64,000 nucleotides of DNA, taken from positions 1 to 64,000 of the forward strand of contig CAVIQK010000003.1 of assembly GCA_963644945.1 (NCBI GenBank). Direction: 5' to 3'. Made by a program: the position numbers and the translations under genes. Below the pieces are notes generated by a model. That model was not told where the DNA came from. It did no database searches and saw only the letters and a program-made list of their open reading frames with translations. Numbering within the stretch: position 1 is the stretch's first letter; each line of letters opens with the position of its first letter. Positions 25,576 through 35,348 of this stretch are shown here, piece by piece. Origin of the DNA: CAVIQK01 sp963644945 (GTDB lineage: Bacteria > Bacillota > Clostridia > Christensenellales > DTU072).

Positions 25576-26027
25576 CCGATGAAGAATATATGCAAGAAGC
25601 CTTGAAAGAGGCGGAAGCAGGCGCAGAAGTAGGCGAAATCCCCGTCGGTGCCATTTTGGTTGACGGTGGCGGACAAATAATAGCAAGAGCGCACAACAAC
25701 AAAGAAAAATTAAAAAATCCCGTTAGACATGCCGAAATAGAAGTGATGGAAAAAGGCGTTGAAATATTGGGAAAGTATCTAAGCGAAGCGACTTTATACG
25801 TCACCTTGGAACCATGTCCTATGTGCGCAGGAGCGATGCTTGCGACTAGACTAAAAAGACTTGTTTTTGGAGCAAAAGACGAAAAACTCGGATGCACCGG
25901 CACAGTTTACAATCTTTTGGACGAGCCGAAGTTTAATCACAGAGTAGATGTCACCGGTGGCGTTTTACAAGAAGAATCTGCAAAAATATTAAGAGAATTT
26001 TTTAAGAAGAGAAGAAAATGTTGCTAA
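25572..26027 (+). CDS. tadA: tRNA-specific adenosine deaminase
   Basis: A 151-residue enzyme that converts A34 to inosine in the tRNA-Arg(ACG) wobble position. Zinc ligands and proton shuttle are present: His53-Ala-Glu55 and the PCPMCAGAM segment with Cys82 and Cys85. The ATG at 25572 overlaps the stop of the previous gene (ATGA) and gives the usual N-terminus MTDEEYMQEALKEA; an upstream TTG would add only five residues. It overlaps pth by 10 nt. Confidence 0.95.
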   Translation: MTDEEYMQEALKEAEAGAEVGEIPVGAILVDGGGQIIARAHNNKEKLKNPVRHAEIEVMEKGVEILGKYLSEATLYVTLEPCPMCAGAMLATRLKRLVFGAKDEKLGCTGTVYNLLDEPKFNHRVDVTGGVLQEESAKILREFFKKRRKCC

Positions 26028-26581
26028 TAGTAGGTCTAGGAAATATAGGCAAAGAGTATGAACATACCTATCACAATATGGGGTTTGAAGTCATAGATGC
26101 ACTTGCTAAAAAACTAAATGTGTCCGTCAAAAAAGAAGAGTGTAGAGCATTGACTCATACGTTTTCTAGATTCAACGAAAAAGTCGTAATAGCAAAACCA
26201 TCGACTTATATGAATTTGTCGGGCGAAGCCGTCAAAAGTTTGGCTACAAAATATGCTCCCGACGATATAATAATCATATATGACGACATTGACCTACCTA
26301 GATTTGAGATAAGAGCGAGAGAAAAAGGCTCCGCCGGTACTCACAACGGCATGCGTGACATCGTAAGACTAATGGGCGAAAATATCAAAAGAGTAAGAGT
26401 CGGTGTCGGTAGGAATCAGGGAGAACTCAAAGATTATGTTTTGTCCAAAATACAAAAAGCGGACAAAGAAGAGTTTGACAAAGTTTTTGATTTTGTGGCA
26501 GATGCCCTTATAGAATATATTGCTACTAAGAATTTTTCCAAATTTCAACAAAAATTAAATACGGGAATTTATGCTGTTTGA
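26018..26581 (+). CDS. pth: Peptidyl-tRNA hydrolase
   Basis: A 187-residue enzyme that frees tRNA from peptidyl-tRNA dropped by ribosomes. The active-site residues Asn9 and His19 (GLGNIGKEYEHTYHNMGF) are kept, as are YMNLSGEAV (Asn in the substrate loop), IIYDDIDLP and AGTHNGMRDI. The usual GNPG reads GNIG and T-R-H-N reads T-Y-H-N, two small departures next to the active site. The pth-mfd order is standard in Firmicutes. It overlaps mfd by 11 nt. Confidence 0.95.
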   Translation: MLLIVGLGNIGKEYEHTYHNMGFEVIDALAKKLNVSVKKEECRALTHTFSRFNEKVVIAKPSTYMNLSGEAVKSLATKYAPDDIIIIYDDIDLPRFEIRAREKGSAGTHNGMRDIVRLMGENIKRVRVGVGRNQGELKDYVLSKIQKADKEEFDKVFDFVADALIEYIATKNFSKFQQKLNTGIYAV

Positions 26582-29500
26582 AGGAACTGAAAGACCGTCC
26601 GTAGAAGAGGTAAAACAAGCGATAAACGGCCGTCAAAACACGATGGTCTTTTCTTGTACGGAAAACGGCAAATACAATCTATTAGAAGAAATAGATCGAC
26701 CGTTTATATATATTGTTCCGGACATTTTAGAAGCAAGACGAGCCACAAGAATTATCAAAGAATATACCGGTAAAGAAGTTGTGCTTATTCCGGAAAGAGA
26801 AGATCCTTTGAGGTGCGGGCAGGTTTCTTCCGACACAAGAAAAGAAAGGGTGAATTGTCTATATAAATTGGCAACAAATGAGGCTTTCGGTGCTGTCGTA
26901 ACGGCAGAAGGAGCGATGCAATATTTCCCGAAAAAAGAGAATTTTTTAAGTGCCGTTTTTACCATAAAGAAGGACGAAGAAATGTCTTTCGAGGAACTGG
27001 CAAACAAACTCGTTTCGATCGGATACAAAAGGACAGACGAAGTGCTGTCTACCGGCAACTTTTCTTTTCACGGTGACCGTTTTGAAATTTTCGTTATAGG
27101 CAGAGACCTTCCTACAAGAATAAGTTTTTTCGGCGATACAGTCGAAGAAATCAAAGAGTTCGCACTTGATACAAAGGTATCGGTAAGAAGTCTTGACGAA
27201 GTTGTGATATTGCCGATGAATGATACTTTGGTGTCCCAAAATATAATAAACAGGATACGAAACGGTTTTGTTTCTCGAATGAGAGTTGCAAAAAAAGAAG
27301 AATATCAACTCATAGAAAAGAGCATTGAAATGCTTGACGACCTCCCGTATTTCCTAACTCCGTTTTGTCTTGACGAGATGTCTTTTTTAGATGACTATCT
27401 ATGCGATCCTATCATTGTTTATTCGGATGTCAAAGCAATAGAAAACGAACTTAAATCTTTATACTCTCTTTTTGAAACAAGAGTAAAAAACTATATTGTT
27501 TCGAGTGAATGTTTTAGAGAACATATCAAAATAGTTCCTTCTCCGGAGACAATATACGAGAGTTTTTCGGATAGAACAAAACTAGGTTTTAATTTGCTTA
27601 CGTCCCATCAGTCCGCCTTTGTCCCGAACGAGATATTCAATGTCAAATCGTTGTCGATAGACAGATATTATCTCAACAAGGAGAGTTTTTTATACGATCT
27701 CAAAAATTGGTCGTTCAGAAGGTTTACGGGAATAATTTCTACATTCAACGAATATAGCGCAAGAACCTTGCAAGACGAGTTGCTAGGGCAAGGAATAAAA
27801 CTTTCGATTTCTAGTGAAGCCGTCAAAGAACAGATTGTAATAAGTCCGCAATTTATATCTTCGGGCTTTGTGTTCCCCGAAGAAAAAATCGTACTTGTCG
27901 GAGCAGAAGATCTCTTCGGCAAAATGCGTGTTTTCGAAAAGAGAGAAGACTACAAAAAAGAAGTCAAAATTGCTCCTAAAAAAGGCGACTATGTTGTCCA
28001 CGAGAGATTTGGAATAGGACTGTCCGAGGGTATCAATTCCGTAAAAACCCCCTACGGCTACAAAGACTACTACGTAATTTTATATAAAGACGGCGATAGA
28101 CTCTATGTTCCTCCCGACCAAATGGACGAAATAGAGCGGTGGTCCGGAAGCGGAAAACCTACAATTCACAGACTGTCAAGCAAAGAATTTGACAAGATTA
28201 AAGAAAGAGTCAAAGAGTCAGCCAAAAATATGGCTATCGACTTGTTGACGCTATATGAAAAAAGAGAGCGGACGAGAGGTTTTGTCTATTCGCAAGACAC
28301 CGAGTTTCAAAAGGAGTTGGAAGATTCTTTCCCGTTTGAAGAAACTGCCGACCAATTACGAGCCGTCAATGAAATAAAAGAAGACATGGAGTCGGGGAAA
28401 ATCATGGACAGACTTCTTGCGGGCGACGTAGGTTTTGGCAAAACCGAAGTGGCTCTAAGAGCAATGTTCAAAACGATTTTTGACGGAAAACAAGCCGCAA
28501 TGCTTTGCCCGACCACGATTCTTTGCGAACAGCACTACAATACGATCAAAGAAAGATTACAACCGTTCGGTATAAACATAGCCGTTTTATCACGACTCCA
28601 AGAGCCGAAAGTTATCAAAAAGAACATAGAAGATATTGCCTCAGGCAAGGTCCAAATTATAGTTGCAACCCATAGATTATTGTCGTCTGACGTGGCTTTT
28701 CACGATTTAGGACTGTTGGTCCTTGACGAAGAACAGCGATTCGGAGTAGAAGACAAAGAAAAAATCAAGGCACTAAAAACCAATGTCAATGTTCTCACGA
28801 TGTCCGCAACGCCGATTCCGAGGACGCTCCACATGGCGCTTTCGGGGATAAGAGATATTTCTCTTTTGACCGAGCCTCCTAAAAATCGTATCCCCGTCAA
28901 GACTTATGTCACGGAATATACCGACACTCTTGTAGTGGATGCCGTCCGCAAAGAAATAGCAAGAGACGGACAAGTTTTCATTTTGTTCAACGATGTAAGA
29001 CGTATCGAAGAATATACCGCTCATCTCCAAGATTTAATGCAAGATGTCCCGATTATTTTTGCTCACGGTCAAATGTCCCCAAAAGAGATGGACGAACGCA
29101 TCACTTTGTTTTATAATAAAAAGGCAAGAGTGCTTGTCGCCACTACGATTATTGAAAACGGTGTTGACGTACCTAGTGCGAACACGATAATCGTAAAAAA
29201 CGCCGACAGAATAGGACTCGCATCACTATACCAACTAAAAGGTCGAGTAGGAAGAAGCGATATTTCGGCTTATGCCTATTTTACGGTAGATAACTCGGTG
29301 CTAAGCGATTCGGCAATCAAAAGACTTACCGCCATTGTTGAGTGTAGCGATCTAGGGAGCGGATTCAAAATTGCCGAAAGAGATCTGGAAATCAGAGGTG
29401 CAGGCAACGTACTCGGTCGAGAACAACACGGCAACATGGAAAAAGTCGGCTATGATATGTATGTTAGGTTGATAAGAGAAGCCGTCGATGAATTGAAAGG

Positions 29501-29957
29501 CATAGAAAAAGAAAAAGTTTTCGATGTCGAAATCAAAACCGAAGGCGAAGAATGTGTCCCCGAAACATACATGAAGAAAGAAGAAGACCGAGTAGAGTGC
29601 ATGAAACGCGCAAGAGCCGTCAGAGATAAAGAAGAAAGACTTGCTTATCTCGAAGAATTGAAAGATGCTTACGGCAAAGTTCCCGACAGCGTCTTGAATT
29701 TGGTGGATCTAGGCGAAATCAAGAATATTGCCAAAAAACTCGGCATGAAAACCGTATCGATAGGCAAAAACACTTTCATTACACTATACGACATAGGTGC
29801 AGTCGAAAGAGGGAGACTCCTAGAAAGTCTATCTTCGTTCGTCAACATTGTCGCCCTTAGCGTAAGGAAGGAGCCAGTCATAGAATTCAAAATCGAAAGA
29901 ATGAAATATAGAGAAAAATTGGTGTGCGTAAGGAGGTTTCTAGAAACAGCGCTATGA
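26571..29957 (+). CDS. mfd: Transcription-repair coupling factor Mfd
   Basis: A 1128-residue ATP-driven translocase that removes RNA polymerase stalled at DNA lesions and recruits UvrA. Domains in order: UvrB-like N-terminal part (about 1-400), the CarD-like RNA-polymerase-interaction domain starting near residue 470 (GDYVVHERFGIGLSEGI), the RecG-like helicase core with Walker A LLAGDVGFGKTEVALRA (near 620) and DEEQRFG (near 718), TMSATPIPRTLHMAL, motif VI QLKGRVGRS, and the C-terminal TRCF domain. Length is normal. Its stop overlaps the next ATG. Confidence 0.97.
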   Translation: MLFEGTERPSVEEVKQAINGRQNTMVFSCTENGKYNLLEEIDRPFIYIVPDILEARRATRIIKEYTGKEVVLIPEREDPLRCGQVSSDTRKERVNCLYKLATNEAFGAVVTAEGAMQYFPKKENFLSAVFTIKKDEEMSFEELANKLVSIGYKRTDEVLSTGNFSFHGDRFEIFVIGRDLPTRISFFGDTVEEIKEFALDTKVSVRSLDEVVILPMNDTLVSQNIINRIRNGFVSRMRVAKKEEYQLIEKSIEMLDDLPYFLTPFCLDEMSFLDDYLCDPIIVYSDVKAIENELKSLYSLFETRVKNYIVSSECFREHIKIVPSPETIYESFSDRTKLGFNLLTSHQSAFVPNEIFNVKSLSIDRYYLNKESFLYDLKNWSFRRFTGIISTFNEYSARTLQDELLGQGIKLSISSEAVKEQIVISPQFISSGFVFPEEKIVLVGAEDLFGKMRVFEKREDYKKEVKIAPKKGDYVVHERFGIGLSEGINSVKTPYGYKDYYVILYKDGDRLYVPPDQMDEIERWSGSGKPTIHRLSSKEFDKIKERVKESAKNMAIDLLTLYEKRERTRGFVYSQDTEFQKELEDSFPFEETADQLRAVNEIKEDMESGKIMDRLLAGDVGFGKTEVALRAMFKTIFDGKQAAMLCPTTILCEQHYNTIKERLQPFGINIAVLSRLQEPKVIKKNIEDIASGKVQIIVATHRLLSSDVAFHDLGLLVLDEEQRFGVEDKEKIKALKTNVNVLTMSATPIPRTLHMALSGIRDISLLTEPPKNRIPVKTYVTEYTDTLVVDAVRKEIARDGQVFILFNDVRRIEEYTAHLQDLMQDVPIIFAHGQMSPKEMDERITLFYNKKARVLVATTIIENGVDVPSANTIIVKNADRIGLASLYQLKGRVGRSDISAYAYFTVDNSVLSDSAIKRLTAIVECSDLGSGFKIAERDLEIRGAGNVLGREQHGNMEKVGYDMYVRLIREAVDELKGIEKEKVFDVEIKTEGEECVPETYMKKEEDRVECMKRARAVRDKEERLAYLEELKDAYGKVPDSVLNLVDLGEIKNIAKKLGMKTVSIGKNTFITLYDIGAVERGRLLESLSSFVNIVALSVRKEPVIEFKIERMKYREKLVCVRRFLETAL

Positions 29958-31396
29958 GAAAGAGATACAAAGAAAACAGCCCACGATTTCTAAAAGGTGC
30001 AGCGACCGACAACAACGGTTACGAAAAATTTGGTGCGGAAGTAGATAGACTTATTTCCGTTTTACCCAATGAAAAACAACTTAGTTACAGAGATATGGAG
30101 TATTACAACTTCATCCATTTTGGCATCAATACATTTACCGGTAGAGAATGGGGTACGGGTACGGACGACATAAGCGTGTTCAATCCCTACAATCTCAACA
30201 CCGATGAGTGGTGCAGAATCTTGAAAGAAAGCGGAAGCAAAGGTGTTATATTTACGGCAAAACACCATGACGGATTTTGTATGTGGGACACTAAAACCAC
30301 CGAAAGAAACGTAATGAACACTCCTTTCAAAAGAGACATAGTAAAAGAACTTGCCGAAAGCACCAAAAAATATGGTTTGAAACTCGGAATTTATCTTTCC
30401 CCGTGGGATAAAAGTACACCGATTTACGGGACCAAAGCCTACAACGATTATTACAAACAACAACTCACCGAACTTTTGACCGGTTATGGCGAAGTCTTTA
30501 CCGTTTGGCTTGACGGTGCAAGAGGATCGGAAGTAGAAATCGATCCCGATTTTGCCTATGATTTCCAAGGATTTTTTGATATTGTGAAGAAATATCAACC
30601 TCATGCGACTACCGCAATAATGGGTGAAGATATTCGTTGGATAGGCAACGAAGAAGGCAAATCACGTAAATCCGAGTGGTGCGTCGTATCTGTCGGCGAA
30701 GGCGAAAAGAAAGGTCGTGAAGGCGATGACAGCATTGTAGATACAGTGCCTACGGTCGCTTACAATGCAGCAGACATAGGATCAAGAGAACTTCTTAAAA
30801 ATTATGAAAATCTCAAATGGTATCCGGGTGAAGTCGATGTGTCTATTCGCAAAGGCTGGTTCTATCACGACAACGAAAAACCGAGGACTCTTAAAAATCT
30901 CCGCAAAATTTATTATAAAGGCTCTGTCGGAAACGGTGGTTTCCTTCTATTAAATGTCCCCCCGAAAGCAGACGGAACCATAGACAAAAAGGATGAATTG
31001 GTCCTAAAAGAATTCGGAAATTCTATTAGAGAAGATTTTGCAAGAAAAATAGAAGGCAAAACTTTAGCGGTCGATATTTATGACAAAGTAAGAGAAGTTG
31101 TAGGTTATTCTAACTTTACCGACGACGAGCATATTCTCGATTTTGTGTTTGACAAACGCTCTTGTGTTAAGACCGTCAAACTCACCGAAGAAATCGAAAA
31201 AAGCCAAAGAGTCGAAAAATTCGACATATATCTAAAAAGAGGCAATTATTATATTTTAGTATCCCAAAACACCGTAATCGGATACCGAAAAATCATAAGA
31301 CTTCCCGAATATAAAAATAATGTTGCAGACGGAATAAGAATTGTGGTACGACAATCTCGAGCCAATTCGTCTATCGCAGTAGAAGCGTTTGAATAA
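29954..31396 (+). CDS. GH29 alpha-L-fucosidase-like enzyme, cytoplasmic
   Basis: A 480-residue glycoside hydrolase of family 29. HFGINTFTGREWG, TAKHHDGFCMWDTKTTERNV and VWLDGARG (nucleophile Asp187) are clear family motifs. A beta-rich C-terminal part (about 340-480) follows. There is no signal peptide, so it would act on small fucosylated sugars imported into the cell; no transporter lies nearby. The ATG overlaps the mfd stop (ATGA); an AAGGAGG lies too far upstream for direct use, so coupled translation is likely. A strong terminator follows. Family GH29 is mostly alpha-L-fucosidase; exact specificity cannot be told. Confidence 0.88.
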   Translation: MRKRYKENSPRFLKGAATDNNGYEKFGAEVDRLISVLPNEKQLSYRDMEYYNFIHFGINTFTGREWGTGTDDISVFNPYNLNTDEWCRILKESGSKGVIFTAKHHDGFCMWDTKTTERNVMNTPFKRDIVKELAESTKKYGLKLGIYLSPWDKSTPIYGTKAYNDYYKQQLTELLTGYGEVFTVWLDGARGSEVEIDPDFAYDFQGFFDIVKKYQPHATTAIMGEDIRWIGNEEGKSRKSEWCVVSVGEGEKKGREGDDSIVDTVPTVAYNAADIGSRELLKNYENLKWYPGEVDVSIRKGWFYHDNEKPRTLKNLRKIYYKGSVGNGGFLLLNVPPKADGTIDKKDELVLKEFGNSIREDFARKIEGKTLAVDIYDKVREVVGYSNFTDDEHILDFVFDKRSCVKTVKLTEEIEKSQRVEKFDIYLKRGNYYILVSQNTVIGYRKIIRLPEYKNNVADGIRIVVRQSRANSSIAVEAFE

Positions 31397-31404
31397 AACT
31401 TATC

Positions 31405-31437
31405 AAAAAGCACCGCAGAAAAAGGCGGTGCTTTTTT
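31405..31437 (+). terminator. Intrinsic terminator after the GH29 gene
   Basis: AAGCACCGC and GCGGTGCTT with an 8-nt loop, followed by TTTTTT. A G-C-rich stem with a T run makes this a textbook site. It closes the CPBP-tadA-pth-mfd-GH29 run and separates it from the lipoprotein locus. Confidence 0.9.
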
Positions 31438-31498
31438 ATTGCAACGGAGAATAATCCCAACAAGTAAAATAACAGTAAACGGTATAAAAAGGTCGGTC

Positions 31499-31527
31499 TT
31501 GACAATACTATTTATTGCGCATATAAT
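31499..31527 (+). promoter_or_regulatory. Full-consensus promoter of the first lipoprotein
   Basis: TTGACA (31499-31504) and TATAAT (31522-31527) at exactly 17-bp spacing, a perfect sigma-A consensus and the best promoter in the window. Transcription would start near 31534, giving a leader of about 37 nt that ends in ATGGAGGTACATGT before the ATG. Confidence 0.88.
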
Positions 31528-31550
31528 GTATGTGTATGCGTGTGCATATA
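31526..31550. other. Alternating purine-pyrimidine tract in the leader
   Basis: Twenty-five consecutive bases alternate purine and pyrimidine (ATGTATGTGTATGCGTGTGC, then ATATA), directly after the -10 box. Such GT/GC/AT alternation can favour left-handed DNA under negative supercoiling. A similar tract occurs in the leader of the next lipoprotein operon. Confidence 0.7.
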
Positions 31551-31570
31551 GAAATTATGGAGGTACATGT

Positions 31571-34500
31571 ATGAAAAAATACATCAACTGGAAAGTATTG
31601 TTGGTACTTGTTTTAGTCGTTTGTTTTGTATTTGCAATAGTTGCATGCGACAGCGGCGGATCCGGAAAGAAAAACAATAATACCACAAAGAAAGAAGAAG
31701 AAACCCAAAAAGAGGAGACGAAGGAAAATCCTAATTCTCCCGCAAAGGCGATAGATGCGATTTTTGCCGCTCTTGATACTACTCTTCCTTCGACAAGCGA
31801 AAAGACATCCGTATTGTCTCTTGGAGCCAACATCGGTGTTGACTTCGATGGATTCAATACCGAAGTCAACGGACAGGCTATCAACTGGGACGGAGTATCG
31901 GCATCAGTCAATCTTATGGCAAACTTTGACGCAAATACTTCGGGAAACAATGCCGCAAAAATTTCCGTCAAATATAAGACGACAAAAGAACAAGAAAATG
32001 CGGACGAACTTGTTTCTATCTACACCTTAGGTTCTACCGCTTATCTCAAAATCAAAGACCACAATGATTATTACAAAGTGAATGTCGGCGACAACGGAGC
32101 AGATAAGAACAATGTAGATTATGTCAAATATCTCAAAACCCTTCCCTCTACACTCGGAGCGACTATCGGCGGACTCAACGTCGCATCGCTAAAAGAAAGT
32201 TTGATGGGTGTTATCAGTTCTGTATCCGACATGCTCGGCGACTTCCTTGACTGCAATGTAGGAAGCGATGCCATTTCTATAAGACTGGTCCTCGGCAAAG
32301 AAGAGAACTTCAAAGGAATCCAAGGATCCGGTGTTGCAAGTTTGTTGTCCGGTTTCTTAAAAGAAGACGGACTTATCGGAGCAGCCCTTGTTAGCATTGA
32401 CTCTACAGGAGAAATTTACGATATCGTAATGAATGACGTTGTACCGGTTCTACTCGGAGCATCTCTATTTGATATTTGCGATCCTACAAAGGACCTTACG
32501 GGAAAACTTTCACAAGTAAACATCGTTCTCAATAAAGACGCAAGCGGAGCCATTTCCGGACTCAATATTGTGGTCACCGCAGGCGAGAAGAACGAAAATT
32601 GGCAAGGCACAATCAAATTAAACATTGCCGATTTGAAAGTTTCCGACAAAGAAGACACAACAGTCAAAACCGAAATCGAAAAATTCGATGCAGCCGCAAA
32701 GACTCCCGCAATTCATTTTGACGTAAATGTTAACATCCCCAATAATACCGATCTCTGCATGACACTCGGATTTGATGCATCTCCTTCGATTGTGGACGGC
32801 GATATGCTTATCCAACTTACATCCGCAAGTTTGCCTGTCGGTGAAGAAACCTTTGACGCAAACGATCTCTGCGCAGTATATGACGTAGTGGACGGTCAAC
32901 GTGGAGTATGGATAGATTTACTTGCCCTCTACAAAGTCGCATATAAAGCCGAAATTGCAGCAGGCACTTTAGATCTCACCTCCACAAACACTCAATATTT
33001 CCTTCCTATCGAAATTGAAAACTTCATCTACAATCTATATAGCAAGAAATACGTGCTTGTAGGCTATGCAGGAAATTGGGAACACGGTAATTATGAATAC
33101 TGCTGGTTTGAAGACGGCAACGATTCTTGGTCACTCGATAAATTGACTACCAACGTGAAAGCCGATACCGAACTTATGGCTAAGATAAGAAAAGCATACG
33201 GCGTAGCCGACACCGAAGACATCGAACTCGTAATTGCCGACTACTGGTGGGGCGATATCAATCAAGGTATCAAATTCGTCATAGCATATCCCAAGACCAC
33301 AACCAACTTTGCAACCATCAACGTAAAATCTTTCAACAAAGAAACCAATGCAGTCGATAAAGTTTCGTCAATAAAATTGGTTAACGACGGAAACGTAACA
33401 TTGAACGAAGCGTTGAGCCTCGTCGATTACACGATTTCCGGCGATGCAATCGGTTCGCTTACATTTGTAGGTTGGGAGAAAGAGGACGGCACTGCAGTCG
33501 ATCCCAAAACAACCGTTCTTAATGACGGTGACACCGTAGTTGCGAAATTCGAAGACTTCTCAAAACTTTCCGATGGTCAACTCTTGCAAAAGATGACTTT
33601 CTATGCCTATGAAGAAGTCAACGGAAACTATGAATATGCCGAATATGAAACATTGTATTTTGTGCAATTCAAATCGAAAAAATCTGAAACAGTATATTGG
33701 TATAATACCGAAACCAAAGAAGTGTCAACCACTGCAATCTTTGATAAAGTTGCCGACGTCACCGCTCCCAAATCTCCTGTGTACGGAATTAAATTCGCAG
33801 GTTGGAAGACGCTAACAAGCGCAAATGACACAACTCTAAAAGACGTAAGCAAGACCGCAAAAGATTACGGTTCGGATGTCAAAGTATATGCAGTGTACGA
33901 ACTTGACAACGAACTAATCAAAGAAGATACAGTAGAACTCGTAGGAGAAGGAGTTGACTATTCTGTATTCGAAAATAGATTCAATACGGTAATTGCAAAA
34001 GGAACTCAAACCACCGACAAGAAGACACCTATGTTTGATTTCACAGGTGAATCTACCGATATCGTAGCGTTGGCACTTTCCAATGTTCAAAGCGCTCTAG
34101 ACGTTATTGCCAATAAAGAAGTATCTAGCGACACTCTCTTGAAAGTTTTGAGAGGAATAAAAGACTTCGGAATTGCTGAAAACGATAGCGATGCAGTAGC
34201 AAGAGAAAAGATCTCCAATTGGGTACTTTACCTAGTATCGAGAGCCGACTCTATGAGTGCAGACAGAGTTTACACCTACAAGACCTACTCGACAGCGGTA
34301 AAATATGCAGACATCACAAAAGCAGTTGCAACTCTTGACGAAAAGGAAAGTCAATTTGATGCAATCGTCGATTACCTTACTTACCTCCGTTATGTAGGAA
34401 TTTACGGCAACCTCGATGCCGCATCCGCAGAGACTCTAGGACTCAAAATGGATGCAACCGCCACAGATTACGCAGATTTGACCGATAAAAAGGCAAAAGC

Positions 34501-35098
34501 ATCCAAGTATGAAGAACTTGAAAATCTAGCCCAAATAGCGGCATTAAACGGCGATGCAACCGCACATGACCTTGCATACTACGAAAACCTCGTAATCAAC
34601 TATATCAAAGGTTATCTCGGCGAAACCGCAATGACCGGTATCGATTCTGTCAGCGAATTCATCTTCGGAGACGGCAGTGCAGTCCAACCTATTTCTATCA
34701 AAGTTGAATATGTAGACGCAAAACTAGTTCTAACTGCAAAACGTGGAACTCAAGCATTCTGCACATTCCGCATCGGTTGCGACTTAGTTGACGTAACGAC
34801 ACTAAATGCAGACAAGGTCGACATGACAAGATTTGATTCAACCAAGGCTCTTGATATCCGTAGTTGGGCAATTAGCGAAATCGTAGATTTCAAACTTGAC
34901 GGAGTAGCCGTTGACCTCTCAACATGGACCAACGACCAAATCGCAAGACTTTCGACCGAATCTATCGTAGATACCACTTTAGGCACGATTGTGTTCGAAG
35001 GCAAGACTTATACGTTCAATGCAGCGGAAACAAGATTCGTTGCCGCTATCGTAAAAGAACTTGAAGAACTCAATCTCAAAATGTCCGGTCAAAAGTAA
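31571..35098 (+). CDS. Large cell-surface lipoprotein, unknown function
   Basis: A 1175-residue secreted lipoprotein. The signal peptide (MKKYINWKVLLVLVLVV, then a hydrophobic run) ends in the lipobox IVAC with lipidated Cys26. An Asn/Lys/Glu-rich linker follows (about 30-55). Residues ~60-420 are beta-rich with YTLGSTAYLKI, a possible LolA/LppX-like half-barrel (inference). Two segments near 630 and 740 (TFVGWEKEDGT, IKFAGWKTLTS) resemble InlB-type beta repeats. The C-terminal ~350 residues are mixed. The ATG at 31571 follows GGAGG; an in-frame ATG at 31439 would bury the signal peptide and include the promoter, so it is rejected. It is monocistronic, with its own promoter and terminator. 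Confidence 0.82.
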   Translation: MKKYINWKVLLVLVLVVCFVFAIVACDSGGSGKKNNNTTKKEEETQKEETKENPNSPAKAIDAIFAALDTTLPSTSEKTSVLSLGANIGVDFDGFNTEVNGQAINWDGVSASVNLMANFDANTSGNNAAKISVKYKTTKEQENADELVSIYTLGSTAYLKIKDHNDYYKVNVGDNGADKNNVDYVKYLKTLPSTLGATIGGLNVASLKESLMGVISSVSDMLGDFLDCNVGSDAISIRLVLGKEENFKGIQGSGVASLLSGFLKEDGLIGAALVSIDSTGEIYDIVMNDVVPVLLGASLFDICDPTKDLTGKLSQVNIVLNKDASGAISGLNIVVTAGEKNENWQGTIKLNIADLKVSDKEDTTVKTEIEKFDAAAKTPAIHFDVNVNIPNNTDLCMTLGFDASPSIVDGDMLIQLTSASLPVGEETFDANDLCAVYDVVDGQRGVWIDLLALYKVAYKAEIAAGTLDLTSTNTQYFLPIEIENFIYNLYSKKYVLVGYAGNWEHGNYEYCWFEDGNDSWSLDKLTTNVKADTELMAKIRKAYGVADTEDIELVIADYWWGDINQGIKFVIAYPKTTTNFATINVKSFNKETNAVDKVSSIKLVNDGNVTLNEALSLVDYTISGDAIGSLTFVGWEKEDGTAVDPKTTVLNDGDTVVAKFEDFSKLSDGQLLQKMTFYAYEEVNGNYEYAEYETLYFVQFKSKKSETVYWYNTETKEVSTTAIFDKVADVTAPKSPVYGIKFAGWKTLTSANDTTLKDVSKTAKDYGSDVKVYAVYELDNELIKEDTVELVGEGVDYSVFENRFNTVIAKGTQTTDKKTPMFDFTGESTDIVALALSNVQSALDVIANKEVSSDTLLKVLRGIKDFGIAENDSDAVAREKISNWVLYLVSRADSMSADRVYTYKTYSTAVKYADITKAVATLDEKESQFDAIVDYLTYLRYVGIYGNLDAASAETLGLKMDATATDYADLTDKKAKASKYEELENLAQIAALNGDATAHDLAYYENLVINYIKGYLGETAMTGIDSVSEFIFGDGSAVQPISIKVEYVDAKLVLTAKRGTQAFCTFRIGCDLVDVTTLNADKVDMTRFDSTKALDIRSWAISEIVDFKLDGVAVDLSTWTNDQIARLSTESIVDTTLGTIVFEGKTYTFNAAETRFVAAIVKELEELNLKMSGQK

Positions 35099-35111
35099 AA
35101 TCAAAAACCAC

Positions 35112-35142
35112 AAAAAAGGACCCGATTTTCGGGTCTTTTTTT
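35112..35142 (+). terminator. Intrinsic terminator after the first lipoprotein
   Basis: GACCCGA (35119-35125) and TCGGGTC (35129-35135) with a 3-nt loop, preceded by six A and followed by seven T. It clearly ends the 1175-residue lipoprotein transcript. Confidence 0.9.
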
Positions 35143-35299
35143 GTGTCAAAATTATAATAACAAAACAAAAAAACTCAAGGAAAAACCGTATAAAATAACA
35201 GTTTCGTTGTCATAAAAAAGACGAAAACAAACCATAAAAATCTTTATTTTAATGAAAGTTTTATTAGGTGAAAATCATGTGATTTATATTCGCACCCAC
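35143..35299. other. AT-rich intergenic stretch
   Basis: Between the terminator and the next promoter. Mostly A runs and T-rich segments; no gene, structured RNA or clear operator was seen. Confidence 0.5.
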
Positions 35300-35329
35300 T
35301 TGACACGCACGCATTATGACATATATAAT
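35300..35329 (+). promoter_or_regulatory. Promoter of the giant-lipoprotein operon
   Basis: TTGACA (35300-35305) and TATAAT (35324-35329) with 18-bp spacing. The leader is about 50 nt. As no other promoter or terminator was seen until 62477, it probably drives the whole six-gene operon of about 27 kb. Confidence 0.82.
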
Positions 35330-35348
35330 ACTTTTGTATAATTATTTT

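Noticed and set aside
31439..31570. Upstream ATG at 31439 for the 1175-residue lipoprotein
   Set aside because: It lies in the tail of the terminator, before the consensus promoter, and would place 44 residues before a perfect lipoprotein signal peptide.
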